From assembly GCA_020252645.1 (NCBI GenBank), contig JADCCN010000002.1:558001-622000 (forward strand): a stretch of DNA of 64,000 bases, in the 5' to 3' direction. The translations under genes and the position numbers were made by a program. Positions within the stretch are counted from its first letter, which is position 1; the number at the start of each line of letters is the position of its first letter. Below, piece after piece: positions 8,630 through 19,766 of the stretch. This stretch comes from Methylobacterium sp. (GTDB lineage Bacteria > Pseudomonadota > Alphaproteobacteria > Rhizobiales > Beijerinckiaceae). The notes beneath the pieces were generated by a model. That model did not search any database. It was not told where the DNA came from and worked only from the letters and a program-made list of their open reading frames with translations.

Positions 8630-9696
8630 CCGCCCCTCCCGAAGAGAGAAAACCCGGTTTCTTCTCGCGCCTGCTCGGCAGCGGGAAGCCGCCCGGGCCG
8701 CAGACGGAATCAGCGCCCGCCCCGGCAGGGGAGCCTGCCGCTGCGCCTGAAACTGTCGAGCCGCCCGCGCCGAATCTCTCGTGGTGGAAGCGGCTGAGCC
8801 AAGGCCTCTCGCGCACGGCCTCGTCGCTGGGCACGGGCATCACGGCCATTTTCACGCAGCGCAAGCTCGATGCGGATGCCCTGCAGGACCTTGAGGATAT
8901 TCTCATCCGGGCCGATCTCGGCGTGGAGGTTGCAGGCCGCATCGTCGAGACCATCGGCAAGGACCGTTTCGACAGGACGATCTCGCCCGAGGAGATCAAG
9001 GCCGCGCTCGCGGCCGAGGTCGAGAAGGTGCTCCTTCCGGCCGCAAGGCCTCTGGTGGCGGAGGCAGCGAAGAAGCCCTTCGTGCTGCTGATGGTGGGCG
9101 TGAATGGCTCGGGCAAGACCACGACCATCGGCAAGCTCGCGGCGAAATTCCGCGCCGAGGGCAAATCCGTGCTCATTGCGGCGGGAGATACCTTCCGCGC
9201 CGCGGCCATCGACCAGCTCCGGATCTGGGCCGAGCGCACCGGCGCGGGCTTCGTTTCGCGCGAGCCGGGTGCCGATGCCTCCGGCCTCGCCTATGACGCG
9301 ATCGAGCAGGCGCGCGCCGAAGGGCGCGACGTGCTGCTGATCGACACCGCCGGACGCCTCCAGAACAAGCAGGGGCTGATGGATGAGCTTGCGAAGATCG
9401 TGCGCGTTATCAGGAAGCTCGACCCCGAGGCCCCGCACGCGACGCTTCTCGTGCTCGATGCCACCGTGGGCCAGAACGCGGTCAGCCAGGTCGAGATCTT
9501 CAGGCAGGTCGCCGGCGTCACCGGGCTCGTGATGACCAAGCTCGACGGCACGGCGCGCGGCGGCATTCTCGTGGCGCTTGCGGCGAAATTCGGCCTGCCG
9601 GTGCATTTCATCGGCGTCGGCGAGGGTGTCGAGGACCTCGAGCCCTTCGCCGCGAAGGATTTCGCCCGCGCCATCGCGGGGCTGGAGGAAGCCTAG
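8626..9696 (+). CDS. ftsY: Signal recognition particle receptor FtsY
   Basis: FtsY is the membrane-associated SRP receptor GTPase. The start overlaps the mtaB stop (ATGA), giving 356 residues. The first 50 residues are a Pro/Ala/Glu-rich membrane-targeting tail, then the N domain from about 55 and G1 GVNGSGKT at 158-165, with DTAGRLQNK and TKLDGTARGG after it. Ffh, its partner, is also in this window at 2.4-3.9 kb. The TAG stop is part of the first base triplet of a repeat element that follows immediately. Confidence 0.95.
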   Translation: MTAPPEERKPGFFSRLLGSGKPPGPQTESAPAPAGEPAAAPETVEPPAPNLSWWKRLSQGLSRTASSLGTGITAIFTQRKLDADALQDLEDILIRADLGVEVAGRIVETIGKDRFDRTISPEEIKAALAAEVEKVLLPAARPLVAEAAKKPFVLLMVGVNGSGKTTTIGKLAAKFRAEGKSVLIAAGDTFRAAAIDQLRIWAERTGAGFVSREPGADASGLAYDAIEQARAEGRDVLLIDTAGRLQNKQGLMDELAKIVRVIRKLDPEAPHATLLVLDATVGQNAVSQVEIFRQVAGVTGLVMTKLDGTARGGILVALAAKFGLPVHFIGVGEGVEDLEPFAAKDFARAIAGLEEA

Positions 9697-9742
9697 AGCA
9701 TTTTCAAGCGAAGTGGTTTCCGGTTCGCGTGAAGAAAATGCG
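9696..9742 (+). repeat. Intergenic repeat module A, copy 1
   Basis: A 47-bp block beginning GAGCATTTTCAAGCGAAGTG and ending GAAAATGCG, so its ends are imperfect inverted repeats. A near-identical second copy starts 61 bases further on, and an inverted, interrupted copy lies at 36969-37042. It starts on the last base of the ftsY stop codon. Confidence 0.85.
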
Positions 9743-9756
9743 TTCAAGAAAAAAGA

Positions 9757-9803
9757 GAGCATTTTCAAGCGAAGTGGTTTCCGGTTCGCGTGAATAAAAT
9801 GCG
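9757..9803 (+). repeat. Intergenic repeat module A, copy 2
   Basis: Same 47-bp block as at 9696-9742 with a single G-to-T change near the end (GAATAAAATGCG). The two copies are in direct orientation separated by 14 bases. Confidence 0.85.
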
Positions 9804-9817
9804 GTAAATCAAGAGCT

Positions 9818-9921
9818 TAGAGCATGATGTGTTCAGACGGAAGCACATCATGCTCTTCTCTTATTGTTATCGCATGCTTTTTTGTGAAAAACCGGATTCT
9901 ACTTTTTCACAGCATGCTCTA
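9818..9921. repeat. Palindromic repeat module B, copy 1
   Basis: A 104-bp element with outer ends TAGAGCATG / CATGCTCTA. Inside are two hairpins: AGAGCATGATGTG pairing with CACATCATGCTCT across a 12-base loop (13 perfect pairs, 9819-9856), and TGTGAAAAA pairing with TTTTTCACA. Near-identical copies are at 27458-27561 and 37039-37142. Similar elements are dispersed in rhizobial genomes; I see no coding sequence. Confidence 0.9.
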
Positions 9922-9959
9922 GAGCGGTCGATCTCATTCAGTCAGATCGGCAACCGCTC
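9922..9959. repeat. Hairpin module next to repeat B
   Basis: GAGCGGT and CGATCT on the left pair with AGATCG and ACCGCTC on the right around a short loop. A related GAGCAT...ATGCTC hairpin with CGAT/ATCG arms occurs at 36915-36955, so this is likely a third module of the same mosaic repeat family or the end of the neighbouring IS scrap. Confidence 0.5.
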
Positions 9960-10051
9960 GAGCGGAAGCGCCACCATGCCAGCGGCACTCCGCGAGCCTT
10001 GTTCGGCAGGTGAGGCTGGATGGCCTGCCACTCAAGATCCGTCGGGTCGGA
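9941..10051 (-). pseudogene. IS5-family transposase N-terminal remnant
   Basis: The minus-strand reading frame contains SDPTDLEWQAIQPHLPNKAR followed by GVP, which matches the start of IS5-type transposases (pattern LTDxEWxxIxPxLPxKxRG). About 23 residues are recognisable at 9983-10051; after that the frame no longer resembles the family, and there is no DDE catalytic region. No intact terminal repeats could be paired. It is a decayed insertion, sitting in the same repeat-rich gap between ftsY and the YdcF gene. Confidence 0.6.
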
Positions 10052-10125
10052 GCGAAGTATCGAAACACTCCTGAAAAGGAGCTTGAACCGCGCCGCAGGC
10101 CGAAGGGAAATCCCCCAGGGGCTGA

Positions 10126-10737
10126 TTACAGGTTTTCGTCCTGGCGGTTGATCACCGTCGCGCGCAGCCAGGTTAAGAGAAACTTCGTATATTCGGAGGC
10201 GAGCAGCCGCACCAGCGCCGGCGAACGCCACCAATCCTCGATGCGCGAGCGATCCGGCACGACAGGATAGGGCTCGATCGTCACGCCGGGCAGCACCTCG
10301 GCGAATTCCAGCCGCGCGCGCGGCATGTGGTAGCTCGCCGTGACCAGCAGGATGGCCCCGAACCCGTTCTTGCGCACCCATTGCGCGCTTTCATGCGCGT
10401 TCTCGATGGTGTTCCGGGCGCGGAAATCGAGATCGATGCAGCATTCGAAGGCCGCTTCATGCCCCGGCCAGATCTTGCGCAACTGCTCGCTCGTCACCTG
10501 GATATTGACGCCGGAGATCAGGAGTCGTCGGCCATGGCCGGCTTCCAGCAGGCGGATTCCATCCTCGATGCGGTCCGCGCCGCCCGTGAGCACGATGATC
10601 CCGTCGGCACGGGACGTGCCGGCCGGTCGCGCCGATTCCAGGGTCTCGACAAACCAGACGAAGCCGGCAAACCAGGCGAGCACGACGAGAAAGCCCGGCA
10701 GCAGGATCGAGCGGATGGCGCGGGCCAGGCCTTTCAT
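10126..10737 (-). CDS. YdcF/ElyC-like DUF218 membrane protein
   Basis: A 203-residue protein with one N-terminal membrane span (ILLPGFLVVLAWFAGFVWFV) and a DUF218 domain: DGIIVLTGGADRIEDGIRLL, then NTIENAHE and LLVTASYHMPRA, the family signature. Homologues such as SanA, ElyC and YdcF work in envelope maintenance; the substrate is unknown. It lies 13 bases downstream of ftsX, so probably belongs to the ftsEX transcript. Confidence 0.88.
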   Translation of the reverse strand: MKGLARAIRSILLPGFLVVLAWFAGFVWFVETLESARPAGTSRADGIIVLTGGADRIEDGIRLLEAGHGRRLLISGVNIQVTSEQLRKIWPGHEAAFECCIDLDFRARNTIENAHESAQWVRKNGFGAILLVTASYHMPRARLEFAEVLPGVTIEPYPVVPDRSRIEDWWRSPALVRLLASEYTKFLLTWLRATVINRQDENL

Positions 10738-10750
10738 GGCGCCGGTCTCC

Positions 10751-11812
10751 TCATTGTGCCTGTTCCATGCCGCGCAGCGTGCGATAGACCGTCACGCGCG
10801 AAACGACACCCGTGACAACCGCGACCAGCACACCGATGACCAGCACGGAAAGATAGCCCCAGAACGGCAGGGTAAATCGGCCGAACAGGGCCTCCACCTG
10901 CTCGAGCGCCGTGCCTCGCGCACCGCGTCCGAAAATGAGCCCCGCCAGAAGGAAGAAAGCCGAGGCAGCCAGCGCGCCGGCCGCGCCGCCCTTGAGACCG
11001 AGGCGCAGGAAATGGCCCTGGAACTGCCGCGCGATGTAGGAATCCTCGGCGCCCACGAGATACAGCACGTCGATGATCTGCGCCGTGCCGGCCATCGCAC
11101 CGCGCGTGGCGAAGGCCACGGCGAGCGCGGTCGCCACCAGCACGAGCGTGAGGATCAGCAACCCGATTCCCACCAACGTATCCGCCATGGCCTTCAGGCG
11201 GCTGAGCCAGAGCTTGTGATCATCAAGGATCGCATTGGGAACCCTTTCCGCCAGGGCCTTGCGCAGGCCGGCGAGATCGGGCGCAGGCCCGTTCGCGAGC
11301 CGAAGCACGATGAGGCGCGGCACGGGAAGATCGCCAAGATCAAGCCCCGTCCCGAGCCAGGGTTCGAGCAGCTTCTCCCCCTCGCGCCGGTCCATGACGC
11401 GGACTTCCTCGATGACGCGCTGGCGCCGCGCGAGATCGGCCGCGGAAGCCACATCCGCCTCGAGATTGCGCCCGGGCGCGGGGCGAACCTGGATGGTCAT
11501 CTCGCGCGCGATGGCGCGAGACCAGTCCCGCGAGGCATCCGCCACGAGATGCACGGCACCGGCCGTCAGCCCTGCGAGAAACGTCATGATCGCGATGACA
11601 AGCATCAGGGCCGCGCCGGAGCGTGATTTCGCCGGCAGAACCGGTGCCAGCACGCGATCGCGCGGAATGAGCAACGGCTTGAGCAGAAAGCCCTTCATGG
11701 CCTCCGCCGCAGGCTGGAGCTGCACGAAACGCAATCCGGACCATGCGCGCAACGCCGCAAACCACGCGCCGAACAGTCCCGGCGCACCGGCAGGCGGTTC
11801 ATTCATAGACAT
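10751..11812 (-). CDS. ftsX: Cell division ABC-type permease FtsX
   Basis: The membrane partner of FtsE, which couples divisome assembly to peptidoglycan hydrolases. About 353 residues with four predicted spans: one around residue 70 (ALMLVIAIMTFLAGLTAGAV), then a large periplasmic region, then three spans in the C-terminal half (VGIGLLILTLVLVATALAVA; AASAFFLLAGLIFG; LSVLVIGVLVAVVTGVV). Starts at MSMNEPP inside the end of ftsE (14-base overlap), with AAGGG upstream. Divergent sequence is normal for FtsX; the pairing with FtsE secures the call. Confidence 0.9.
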   Translation of the reverse strand: MSMNEPPAGAPGLFGAWFAALRAWSGLRFVQLQPAAEAMKGFLLKPLLIPRDRVLAPVLPAKSRSGAALMLVIAIMTFLAGLTAGAVHLVADASRDWSRAIAREMTIQVRPAPGRNLEADVASAADLARRQRVIEEVRVMDRREGEKLLEPWLGTGLDLGDLPVPRLIVLRLANGPAPDLAGLRKALAERVPNAILDDHKLWLSRLKAMADTLVGIGLLILTLVLVATALAVAFATRGAMAGTAQIIDVLYLVGAEDSYIARQFQGHFLRLGLKGGAAGALAASAFFLLAGLIFGRGARGTALEQVEALFGRFTLPFWGYLSVLVIGVLVAVVTGVVSRVTVYRTLRGMEQAQ

Positions 11813-12524
11813 GGAGCTGCCCTTCGGCGAGCACGAGACGGCGCGCATCGATCATGTCCATCAAGGCAAGGTCATGCGTCGCGATCACCACGGCCGTGCC
11901 GGATTTGTTGAGTTCGATGAAGAGCCGCAGCAGGCGGCGCGCGAGACCGGGATCGACATTGCCGGTGGGCTCGTCGGCAAGCAGCAGGGCGGGCTGGCCG
12001 ATCAGCGCCCTGGCGATCGCCGCGCGCTGCTTCTCGCCGCCCGAAAGGATGACCGGCGGCACATGCATGCGATCGCCGAGGCCCACCCAGCGCAGCAGCT
12101 CGATCACCTCGGCGCGGTAGCTCGCTTCCTCGCGGCCCTGCACGAGCAGGGGCAGGGCAACATTCTCGTAGGTCGTGAGATGGTCGAGCAGGCGGAAATC
12201 CTGGAAGACGATGCCGATCTTGCGCCGGAGGCGCGCGAGTTCTGCCTGGCTGTGCTGGCTCACATTCTCGCCGAACAGGGTCACGCGGCCGCGCGTGGGC
12301 TTCAGCGTCTGCATCACAAGCTTCATCAGGGTCGTCTTGCCGGAACCCGAGGGGCCGGTCAGGAACTGGAAACTCTGGGCCGGGATCGAAAAGTCGATAT
12401 CGCGGAGAATTTCCGGCCCGATTCCATAGCGCAGGCCGACATTCTCGAAGCGCACGAGGTCGGGCTCGGCCAGTTCCGGCCAGAGCGGAAGGTTGCCCTC
12501 GTCTCTTTCCGCGAAATTCGCCAC
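11799..12524 (-). CDS. ftsE: Cell division ATP-binding protein FtsE
   Basis: A 241-residue ABC ATPase with Walker A GPSGSGKTT, Q-loop VFQDFRLLDHLTTYEN, signature LSGGEKQR, Walker B LLADEPTGNVD and switch H in IATHD. The RLLDHLTTYENVALPL block is typical of FtsE. The N-terminus is about 20 residues longer than E. coli FtsE. It overlaps ftsX and is divergent from the zinc-ribbon gene. Confidence 0.95.
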   Translation of the reverse strand: MANFAERDEGNLPLWPELAEPDLVRFENVGLRYGIGPEILRDIDFSIPAQSFQFLTGPSGSGKTTLMKLVMQTLKPTRGRVTLFGENVSQHSQAELARLRRKIGIVFQDFRLLDHLTTYENVALPLLVQGREEASYRAEVIELLRWVGLGDRMHVPPVILSGGEKQRAAIARALIGQPALLLADEPTGNVDPGLARRLLRLFIELNKSGTAVVIATHDLALMDMIDARRLVLAEGQLHVYE

Positions 12525-12622
12525 TGGTTTTACCGGCCCTTAACTGTCCATGGTGAGAGATAGCAGCCAGACGCGCCTGTCGTGAACCCCTCGGAACGGG
12601 CCTGAGCGGAAGAACCCTCCCG

Positions 12623-13624
12623 ATGATGCGCATTCGCTGCCCGAACTGCGATTCCACACACGAAGTGCCCGCTTCCTTGCTGGCGGGCAAGCCTCGAAAA
12701 GTGCGCTGTGCCTCCTGCCGCACGGTTTTCGAGGCAAGCGAAGAAACTGATTCGCCCGCGCCGACCGGCAATCCCGCTGCGGGTGCCGGGCTTGCCGCAG
12801 GTGCCGGCGCCGCCAGGATCGACTGGTCCGAGGGCGATGATGCCCGCACCGGAGATCCCATGGCGACCCCGGTTCCGCCCGCCTCCGGCATGGATGCGGC
12901 GATGGGCGGGAATGCCGCCATGGGGCAGGACGACCTCGATGCGCTCTTCGCCGATGCGCCCTCCGAGCCGGCCCCGCAGCCGGTGATGGCGGATGCGCCG
13001 AGCCTTGCGCCCGAAGCAGGCGCGCCCGCGAATGCGCAGGCAGACCCGCTTGAAGGCGGACAGGATGCCGCGATGCTGGCCGCCGCCGCGGTGGCCGGTG
13101 CTTCGGCGATAGCGAACGCGGCAGAGCCGAAGGCCCGCAACCGCCGCCCGCATGCGAAGCGATCTCGGCCGGCGTTCCGGCTGGGCCCGGCCCTTGGCGC
13201 GGTCGCGGCCACCGGCATTGGCACGCTCATGGCGCTCACGATCTTCCGGCACGAGACCGTCCGGATTGCGCCAGGTCTTGCGCCCTATTTCGAGCTGATG
13301 GGCCTTGAGGTGAATTCCACCGGCCTCGAGATCCGCAATGTCCGCAGCCATATCGTGATGGAGGACCATCGCGAGATGCTCGAGATCTCGGGCCAGATCT
13401 TCAACATCACACGCGCGCGCCAACCCGTGCCGGTCATCCGCCTCTCGCTGCACAATGCGGAGGGCCAGCAGATCTATGTCTGGACCGGCGCGGCGGACAA
13501 TGCCGAGTTGGCCGCCGGCGAGAAAACGCAATTCCGCCGCCGCCTCGCGAGCCCGCCGAAAGATGCGACGCAAGTGATGGTGCGCTTCGTCGCAAGAGAC
13601 GATATCGTCGCGTCCATTCGCTGA
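12623..13624 (+). CDS. Zinc-ribbon (MJ0042-type) single-span membrane protein
   Basis: The N-terminus MMRIRCPNCDSTHEVP...KVRCASCRTVF is an MJ0042 zinc ribbon with two CxxC pairs. A long Ala/Pro-rich linker follows (residues 45-175), then one membrane span near residues 190-210 and a C-terminal beta-rich domain (DUF3426-like; VVMEDH..LEISGQIFNITR..PVPVIRLSLHN). The topology suggests a cytoplasmic ribbon and a periplasmic sandwich. Its role is unknown; it is often found beside ftsE/ftsX and hpt in alphaproteobacteria, as here. Confidence 0.8.
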   Translation: MMRIRCPNCDSTHEVPASLLAGKPRKVRCASCRTVFEASEETDSPAPTGNPAAGAGLAAGAGAARIDWSEGDDARTGDPMATPVPPASGMDAAMGGNAAMGQDDLDALFADAPSEPAPQPVMADAPSLAPEAGAPANAQADPLEGGQDAAMLAAAAVAGASAIANAAEPKARNRRPHAKRSRPAFRLGPALGAVAATGIGTLMALTIFRHETVRIAPGLAPYFELMGLEVNSTGLEIRNVRSHIVMEDHREMLEISGQIFNITRARQPVPVIRLSLHNAEGQQIYVWTGAADNAELAAGEKTQFRRRLASPPKDATQVMVRFVARDDIVASIR

Positions 13625-13681
13625 TCCCTTCACGTGTCCGAAAGGCCTGCATGCGCCCTTCGGCAGAGGCAGGAACCCGCC

Positions 13682-14251
13682 TTGACCGCTCAAGCCCAAT
13701 CCGATCACGTCACCATCGATGCCTGGCGCATCCGCGTCCTGTTCTCGGAGGAGGCGATCGCCAGACGCAACCGCGAGCTTGCGGCGGAGATCGTGAAATC
13801 CGCGCCACGGAACCTGCTGGTCATCGCCATCCTGCGCGGCAGCTTCATCTTCGCGGCCGATCTCGTGCGCCAGCTGCATGAGGCCGGGCTCGCGCCCTCC
13901 ATCGAGTTCATGCAGCTCGCGAGCTATCATTCCGGCACTGTCTCCTCGGGCCAGGTGACCGTGTTGAAGGACATCGACAACAAGGTCGATGACCGAGACG
14001 TATTGCTGATCGACGACATTCTCGAATCAGGCCGCACGCTCGCCTTCGCCAAGGACCTGCTGATCGCGCGGGGCGCGAGGCGGGTGCTTACGGCCGTGCT
14101 GGTCGAGAAACCCATGAAGCGCGCGGTGCAGTTCGAGGCCGATTTCGTGGGTTTCGATGCGCCGGATCATTTTCTCGTGGGCTACGGCATGGACGTCGCG
14201 CATCAATTGCGCCAATTGCCTTTCATCGGCGTTGTGGAAGGCGAAGCCTGA
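13682..14251 (+). CDS. hpt: Hypoxanthine phosphoribosyltransferase
   Basis: A purine-salvage enzyme that joins PRPP to hypoxanthine or guanine. The PRPP loop VLLIDDILESGRTL is at residues 107-120, with LRGSFIFAADL near 51 and VGFDAPDHFLVGYGMD near the end, all diagnostic. I prefer a TTG start at 13682 because AGGAA lies seven bases upstream and the resulting 189 residues match the family. A GTG at 13634 is in frame and would add 16 residues. Confidence 0.9.
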   Translation: MTAQAQSDHVTIDAWRIRVLFSEEAIARRNRELAAEIVKSAPRNLLVIAILRGSFIFAADLVRQLHEAGLAPSIEFMQLASYHSGTVSSGQVTVLKDIDNKVDDRDVLLIDDILESGRTLAFAKDLLIARGARRVLTAVLVEKPMKRAVQFEADFVGFDAPDHFLVGYGMDVAHQLRQLPFIGVVEGEA

Positions 14252-14263
14252 AGGTTCGTGAGC

Positions 14264-14644
14264 ATGGTGCGCATTCTTCTGGTGGATGATGACGAGGCGG
14301 TGCGCGCGCCGCTGGCCCGCGCGCTGGCACTCGATGGCCATGCCGTGACGGAGGCGAGCGATGGCGCCCATGCGCTCGAAACCTTCACGGAAGACGAGAC
14401 CGGCTTCGACCTGATGGTCAGCGACATCCGCATGCCGGTGATGGATGGCATCCAGCTGGCCCTCGCGGTCGCCGCGAAGAGACCGGGCTTTCCCATCGTG
14501 CTGATGACCGGTTACGCCGAGCAGCGCGAACGCGCGAAAGAGCTCGAGGGCCTCGTCGATGACGTGCTCATCAAGCCCTTCCCGCTGGGGGATTTCCGCC
14601 GCATCATGCGCGAGGTGATCGCCCGGCGCATTCCGGGCGCCTGA
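14264..14644 (+). CDS. cpdR: CpdR-like single-domain response regulator
   Basis: A 126-residue stand-alone receiver: acidic pocket D8-D10, phosphoacceptor D54 (VSDIRMPVMDGIQLA), T82 and K104. The MTGYAEQRERAKELEGLVDD stretch is very like CpdR of Rhizobiales, which in its unphosphorylated form hands substrates such as CtrA to ClpXP. The symbol is given by similarity of this stretch, not by context. GTG at 14258 is an alternative start. Its TGA is immediately followed by the tspO stop on the other strand. Confidence 0.75.
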   Translation: MVRILLVDDDEAVRAPLARALALDGHAVTEASDGAHALETFTEDETGFDLMVSDIRMPVMDGIQLALAVAAKRPGFPIVLMTGYAEQRERAKELEGLVDDVLIKPFPLGDFRRIMREVIARRIPGA

Positions 14645-15184
14645 TCAGGTTCCCGGATTGAGCCAGACGATCGTGGCGTTCAGCACGGTCGCGAAGACGA
14701 CCCATGCGAAATAGGGGTAGAGCGCGATCCCCGCCGCGCGGTCGAGCCGCTGGAAAAGGCGGATGGTGAAGCCGATCGCGATGACCATGGCGCTCGAGAC
14801 CACGAGCCCGCCCAGGGCGGACCGCAGGCCGAAGAACACATAGGACCAGCCGATATTCAGCACCATCTGCCCGAGATAGGCGAGGATGGCCGCATTCTTC
14901 GGTCCTGCCTCCGGTCTCGCCCGCAGGATGCGCCAGAAGGCCACGGCCATCAGCGCATAAAGAAAGGTCCAGACGATCGGGAACACGATGTCCGGCGGGT
15001 TGAAGAACGGCTTCTGCAAGCTGCGATACCAGCTCACCATCCCCACGGCTGTGAAGAGCTGGCCGATCACGCTCGCGAAAAGCGACGGCAGGATCGCGAC
15101 CGGCAGCAGCGCGAGCCCGCGCCAGGACATGGCCGGATGAAGGGGCGGGCTGGTGGTCGCGGAAGGCTGAGGGGGCATTGTCAT
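14645..15184 (-). CDS. tspO: TspO/MBR family sensory membrane protein
   Basis: A 179-residue protein with five predicted spans and family motifs WYRSLQKPFFNPPD and FPIVWTFLYALMAVAFW. TspO binds tetrapyrroles and cholesterol-like ligands in outer or inner membranes and modulates stress or pigment responses. Last span contains YFAWVVFATVLNATIVWLN, also typical. It begins about 20 bases downstream of the EamA gene and may share its transcript. Its stop abuts that of the CpdR-like gene. Confidence 0.9.
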   Translation of the reverse strand: MTMPPQPSATTSPPLHPAMSWRGLALLPVAILPSLFASVIGQLFTAVGMVSWYRSLQKPFFNPPDIVFPIVWTFLYALMAVAFWRILRARPEAGPKNAAILAYLGQMVLNIGWSYVFFGLRSALGGLVVSSAMVIAIGFTIRLFQRLDRAAGIALYPYFAWVVFATVLNATIVWLNPGT

Positions 15185-15204
15185 GAGAGGGTCCTTGCCG
15201 TCTG

Positions 15205-16089
15205 TCAGGCCGGCTTGGCGGGCCGGGTGGCGAGATACACACCAAAAGCGGTCAGCACCATGAATCCGATCTGCAGAATGGTAAGCGTTTCACCGAACAT
15301 CAGATAGGCCTCGATCGCTGCCGCGGGCGGGATGAGGTAGATCAGCGCCGCAACCTTCGACACCGCGCCACGGCGGATCATCATCAGCATCAGGCCGATC
15401 GCACCCAGCGAAAGCGGAATCACCGACCAGGCGAGCGCCGCCCAGGTCTCCCAGCGGTTCTCGAAGCGCAAGGATTCCAGAAGCAGCGTGAGCGGCAGCA
15501 GCGCGAGGAAGGCGCCGGCATATTGCAGGGTGGAAACCACGCGCAGGTCGCCCGAGGCGACGTAGCGCTTCTGGTAGAAGGTGCCGAGCGTCACCGCGAC
15601 CATCGCGATCCCGTTGATGACAACCGGTCCGGCGAGGCTTTCGAGGGCTCCGGCCGAAAGCCCCGCGAGCTTCGGCGCAATCACCCCCATCACGCCGAGG
15701 AACCCGATCGCGATGCCCGAAAGCTGCAGGGCGCCGAGCCTTTCGCCGCCAAGGCGGGCCGCGAGCGCCGCCGTCATCAAGGGCTGGATCGCGGCGATCA
15801 GCGCGGAGACGCCGACCGGCAGCCCATGGGCCACGGCCCACCATACTCCACCGAGATAGATGGCATGCAGCAAAACGCCGCTCAGCATGGCATGGCCGTA
15901 GGCCGCCCGGTTGCGCGGCCATTCCGCCCGGAAGACAAGGGCGATCAGCGCCATCAGCACGAAAGCAGAGGCGAAGCGGATGACCAGGAAGAACAGCGGA
16001 TCGGCAAAGGACGCCGCATATTTCGCGACGATCCAGCCGGTGGACCAGATGAGAACGAAAAGCGCCGGCGCGACCGTGACAAGCGACAT
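15205..16089 (-). CDS. EamA/DMT-family transporter
   Basis: About 294 residues with ten predicted spans arranged as two five-span EamA repeats; the first begins at FVLIWSTGWIVAKYAA and the second near PVVINGIAMVAVTLGTFYQK. Start chosen at MSLVTVAP (16089) behind a GGGGG ribosome site; an upstream in-frame ATG would add a non-hydrophobic extension. Members export amino acids or other metabolites; the substrate here is not predictable. Confidence 0.88.
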   Translation of the reverse strand: MSLVTVAPALFVLIWSTGWIVAKYAASFADPLFFLVIRFASAFVLMALIALVFRAEWPRNRAAYGHAMLSGVLLHAIYLGGVWWAVAHGLPVGVSALIAAIQPLMTAALAARLGGERLGALQLSGIAIGFLGVMGVIAPKLAGLSAGALESLAGPVVINGIAMVAVTLGTFYQKRYVASGDLRVVSTLQYAGAFLALLPLTLLLESLRFENRWETWAALAWSVIPLSLGAIGLMLMMIRRGAVSKVAALIYLIPPAAAIEAYLMFGETLTILQIGFMVLTAFGVYLATRPAKPA

Positions 16090-16179
16090 GGCACCCCCTG
16101 TAGAGGAAGCCTGTCCCCAAGGGAATGGGCTATGAGCCGTGATGGCCGGACATGGCCCGGCCATCACGACGCTGACTTC

Positions 16180-18801
<2,622 letters not shown>

Positions 18802-18862
18802 GCTCTTCCCTCATCCGGCGAAGTGGCGGCCGCCCCGCATTGGCAACGGCTGTTCTCTCGCA

Positions 18863-18889
18863 ATGTAGGTGTGGCCAATCCGCAACAAA
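18863..18889 (-). promoter_or_regulatory. Possible RpoH-type promoter of clpB
   Basis: On the minus strand CCTACAT (18869-18863) resembles the alphaproteobacterial heat-shock -10 CCTATAT, with TTTG 16 bases upstream as a weak -35 (consensus CTTG). ClpB is a normal RpoH target and an rpoH gene is in this window, but the -35 match is poor. Confidence 0.3.
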
Positions 18890-18907
18890 AGGGGCAGGAT
18901 CAAAGGA

Positions 18908-19714
18908 ATGTCGGAAATCACCCAATCGCGGCTCGGCGCGCGCCAAGACAGCAATGCGCGCCTCGCCGCGCTTTATCGCTACCCCGTGAAGGGCCTCTCG
19001 CCGGAGGCGATCTCCGAGGCGCATCTCACGGAAGGCGCGCATTTTCCCGCAGACCGCCTGATGGCGATCGAGAACGGCCCCTCGGGGTTCGATCCCGCCG
19101 CGCCCGAGCATCTGCCGAAGCAGAAATTCCTGATGCTCATGCGCAACGAGAAGCTGGCGCGCATCGCGGCCCGCTTCGAGGATGCCACGCAACGCCTTAC
19201 CCTTAGGCAGGGCGGCGCGGTCGTCGCGAGCGGCATGGTGGATGATCGTGCCGGGCGAGCCGCCATCGAGCGCTTCTTCGAGAGCTATATGGGCGAGGAG
19301 ATGCGCGGCCCCGCGCGCCTGCTGATGGCGCCGCCGGGCCATCGCTTCATGGATTCGCCGCATGGCTTCCTCTCGATCATCAACCGCGCCAGCGTGGAGG
19401 CCATCGCCAAGCTCGCAAACCGCGCGAGCATCGATCCGCTGCGCTTCCGGGGCAACCTGCTGGTGGAGGGGCTTGCGCCCTGGGCCGAGTTCGATCTCGT
19501 GGGCCAGCGGGTGAAAATCGGAGAGGCCGAACTCGAGATCACCAGGCGCATCGACCGTTGCGCTGCCACCGATGTCGACCCGCGTGCGGGCATCCGCGAC
19601 CTGCGCATGGTGGCGCTGCTGGAGCAGAATCTCGCGCATCATGAATGCGGGGTCTATGCCCGCATCCTCCGCTCGGGCACCATCCGGCCGGGCAATGCGC
19701 TGACCGTGCTCTGA
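18908..19714 (+). CDS. MOSC domain-containing protein
   Basis: A 268-residue protein with the MOSC N-terminal beta-barrel (LAALYRYPVKGLSPE) and the catalytic-type MOSC domain carrying DRCAATDVDP, where C218 is the conserved sulfur-carrying residue. Relatives transfer sulfur to molybdenum cofactor or reduce N-hydroxylated compounds (YcbX, mARC). Start at 18908 behind AAAGGA; an earlier in-frame ATG at 18869 is less likely. Divergent from clpB by 106 bases. Confidence 0.9.
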   Translation: MSEITQSRLGARQDSNARLAALYRYPVKGLSPEAISEAHLTEGAHFPADRLMAIENGPSGFDPAAPEHLPKQKFLMLMRNEKLARIAARFEDATQRLTLRQGGAVVASGMVDDRAGRAAIERFFESYMGEEMRGPARLLMAPPGHRFMDSPHGFLSIINRASVEAIAKLANRASIDPLRFRGNLLVEGLAPWAEFDLVGQRVKIGEAELEITRRIDRCAATDVDPRAGIRDLRMVALLEQNLAHHECGVYARILRSGTIRPGNALTVL

Positions 19715-19715
19715 A

Positions 19716-19742
19716 ACGAAAAAGGGCGACCGGAGCCGCCCT
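19716..19742 (-). terminator. Rho-independent terminator after the DUF4167 gene
   Basis: On the minus strand AGGGCG and CGCCCT pair around an eight-base loop and are followed by TTTTTCG. It lies between the tail-to-tail DUF4167 and MOSC genes and is oriented to stop the DUF4167 transcript. Confidence 0.75.
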
Positions 19743-19766
19743 CAATTCCCTGATTTTTCGAGTTAT

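Noticed and set aside
15205-16167. Longer start for the EamA gene
   Set aside because: The extension to 16167 is not hydrophobic and lacks a ribosome site; the ATG at 16089 has a strong one.
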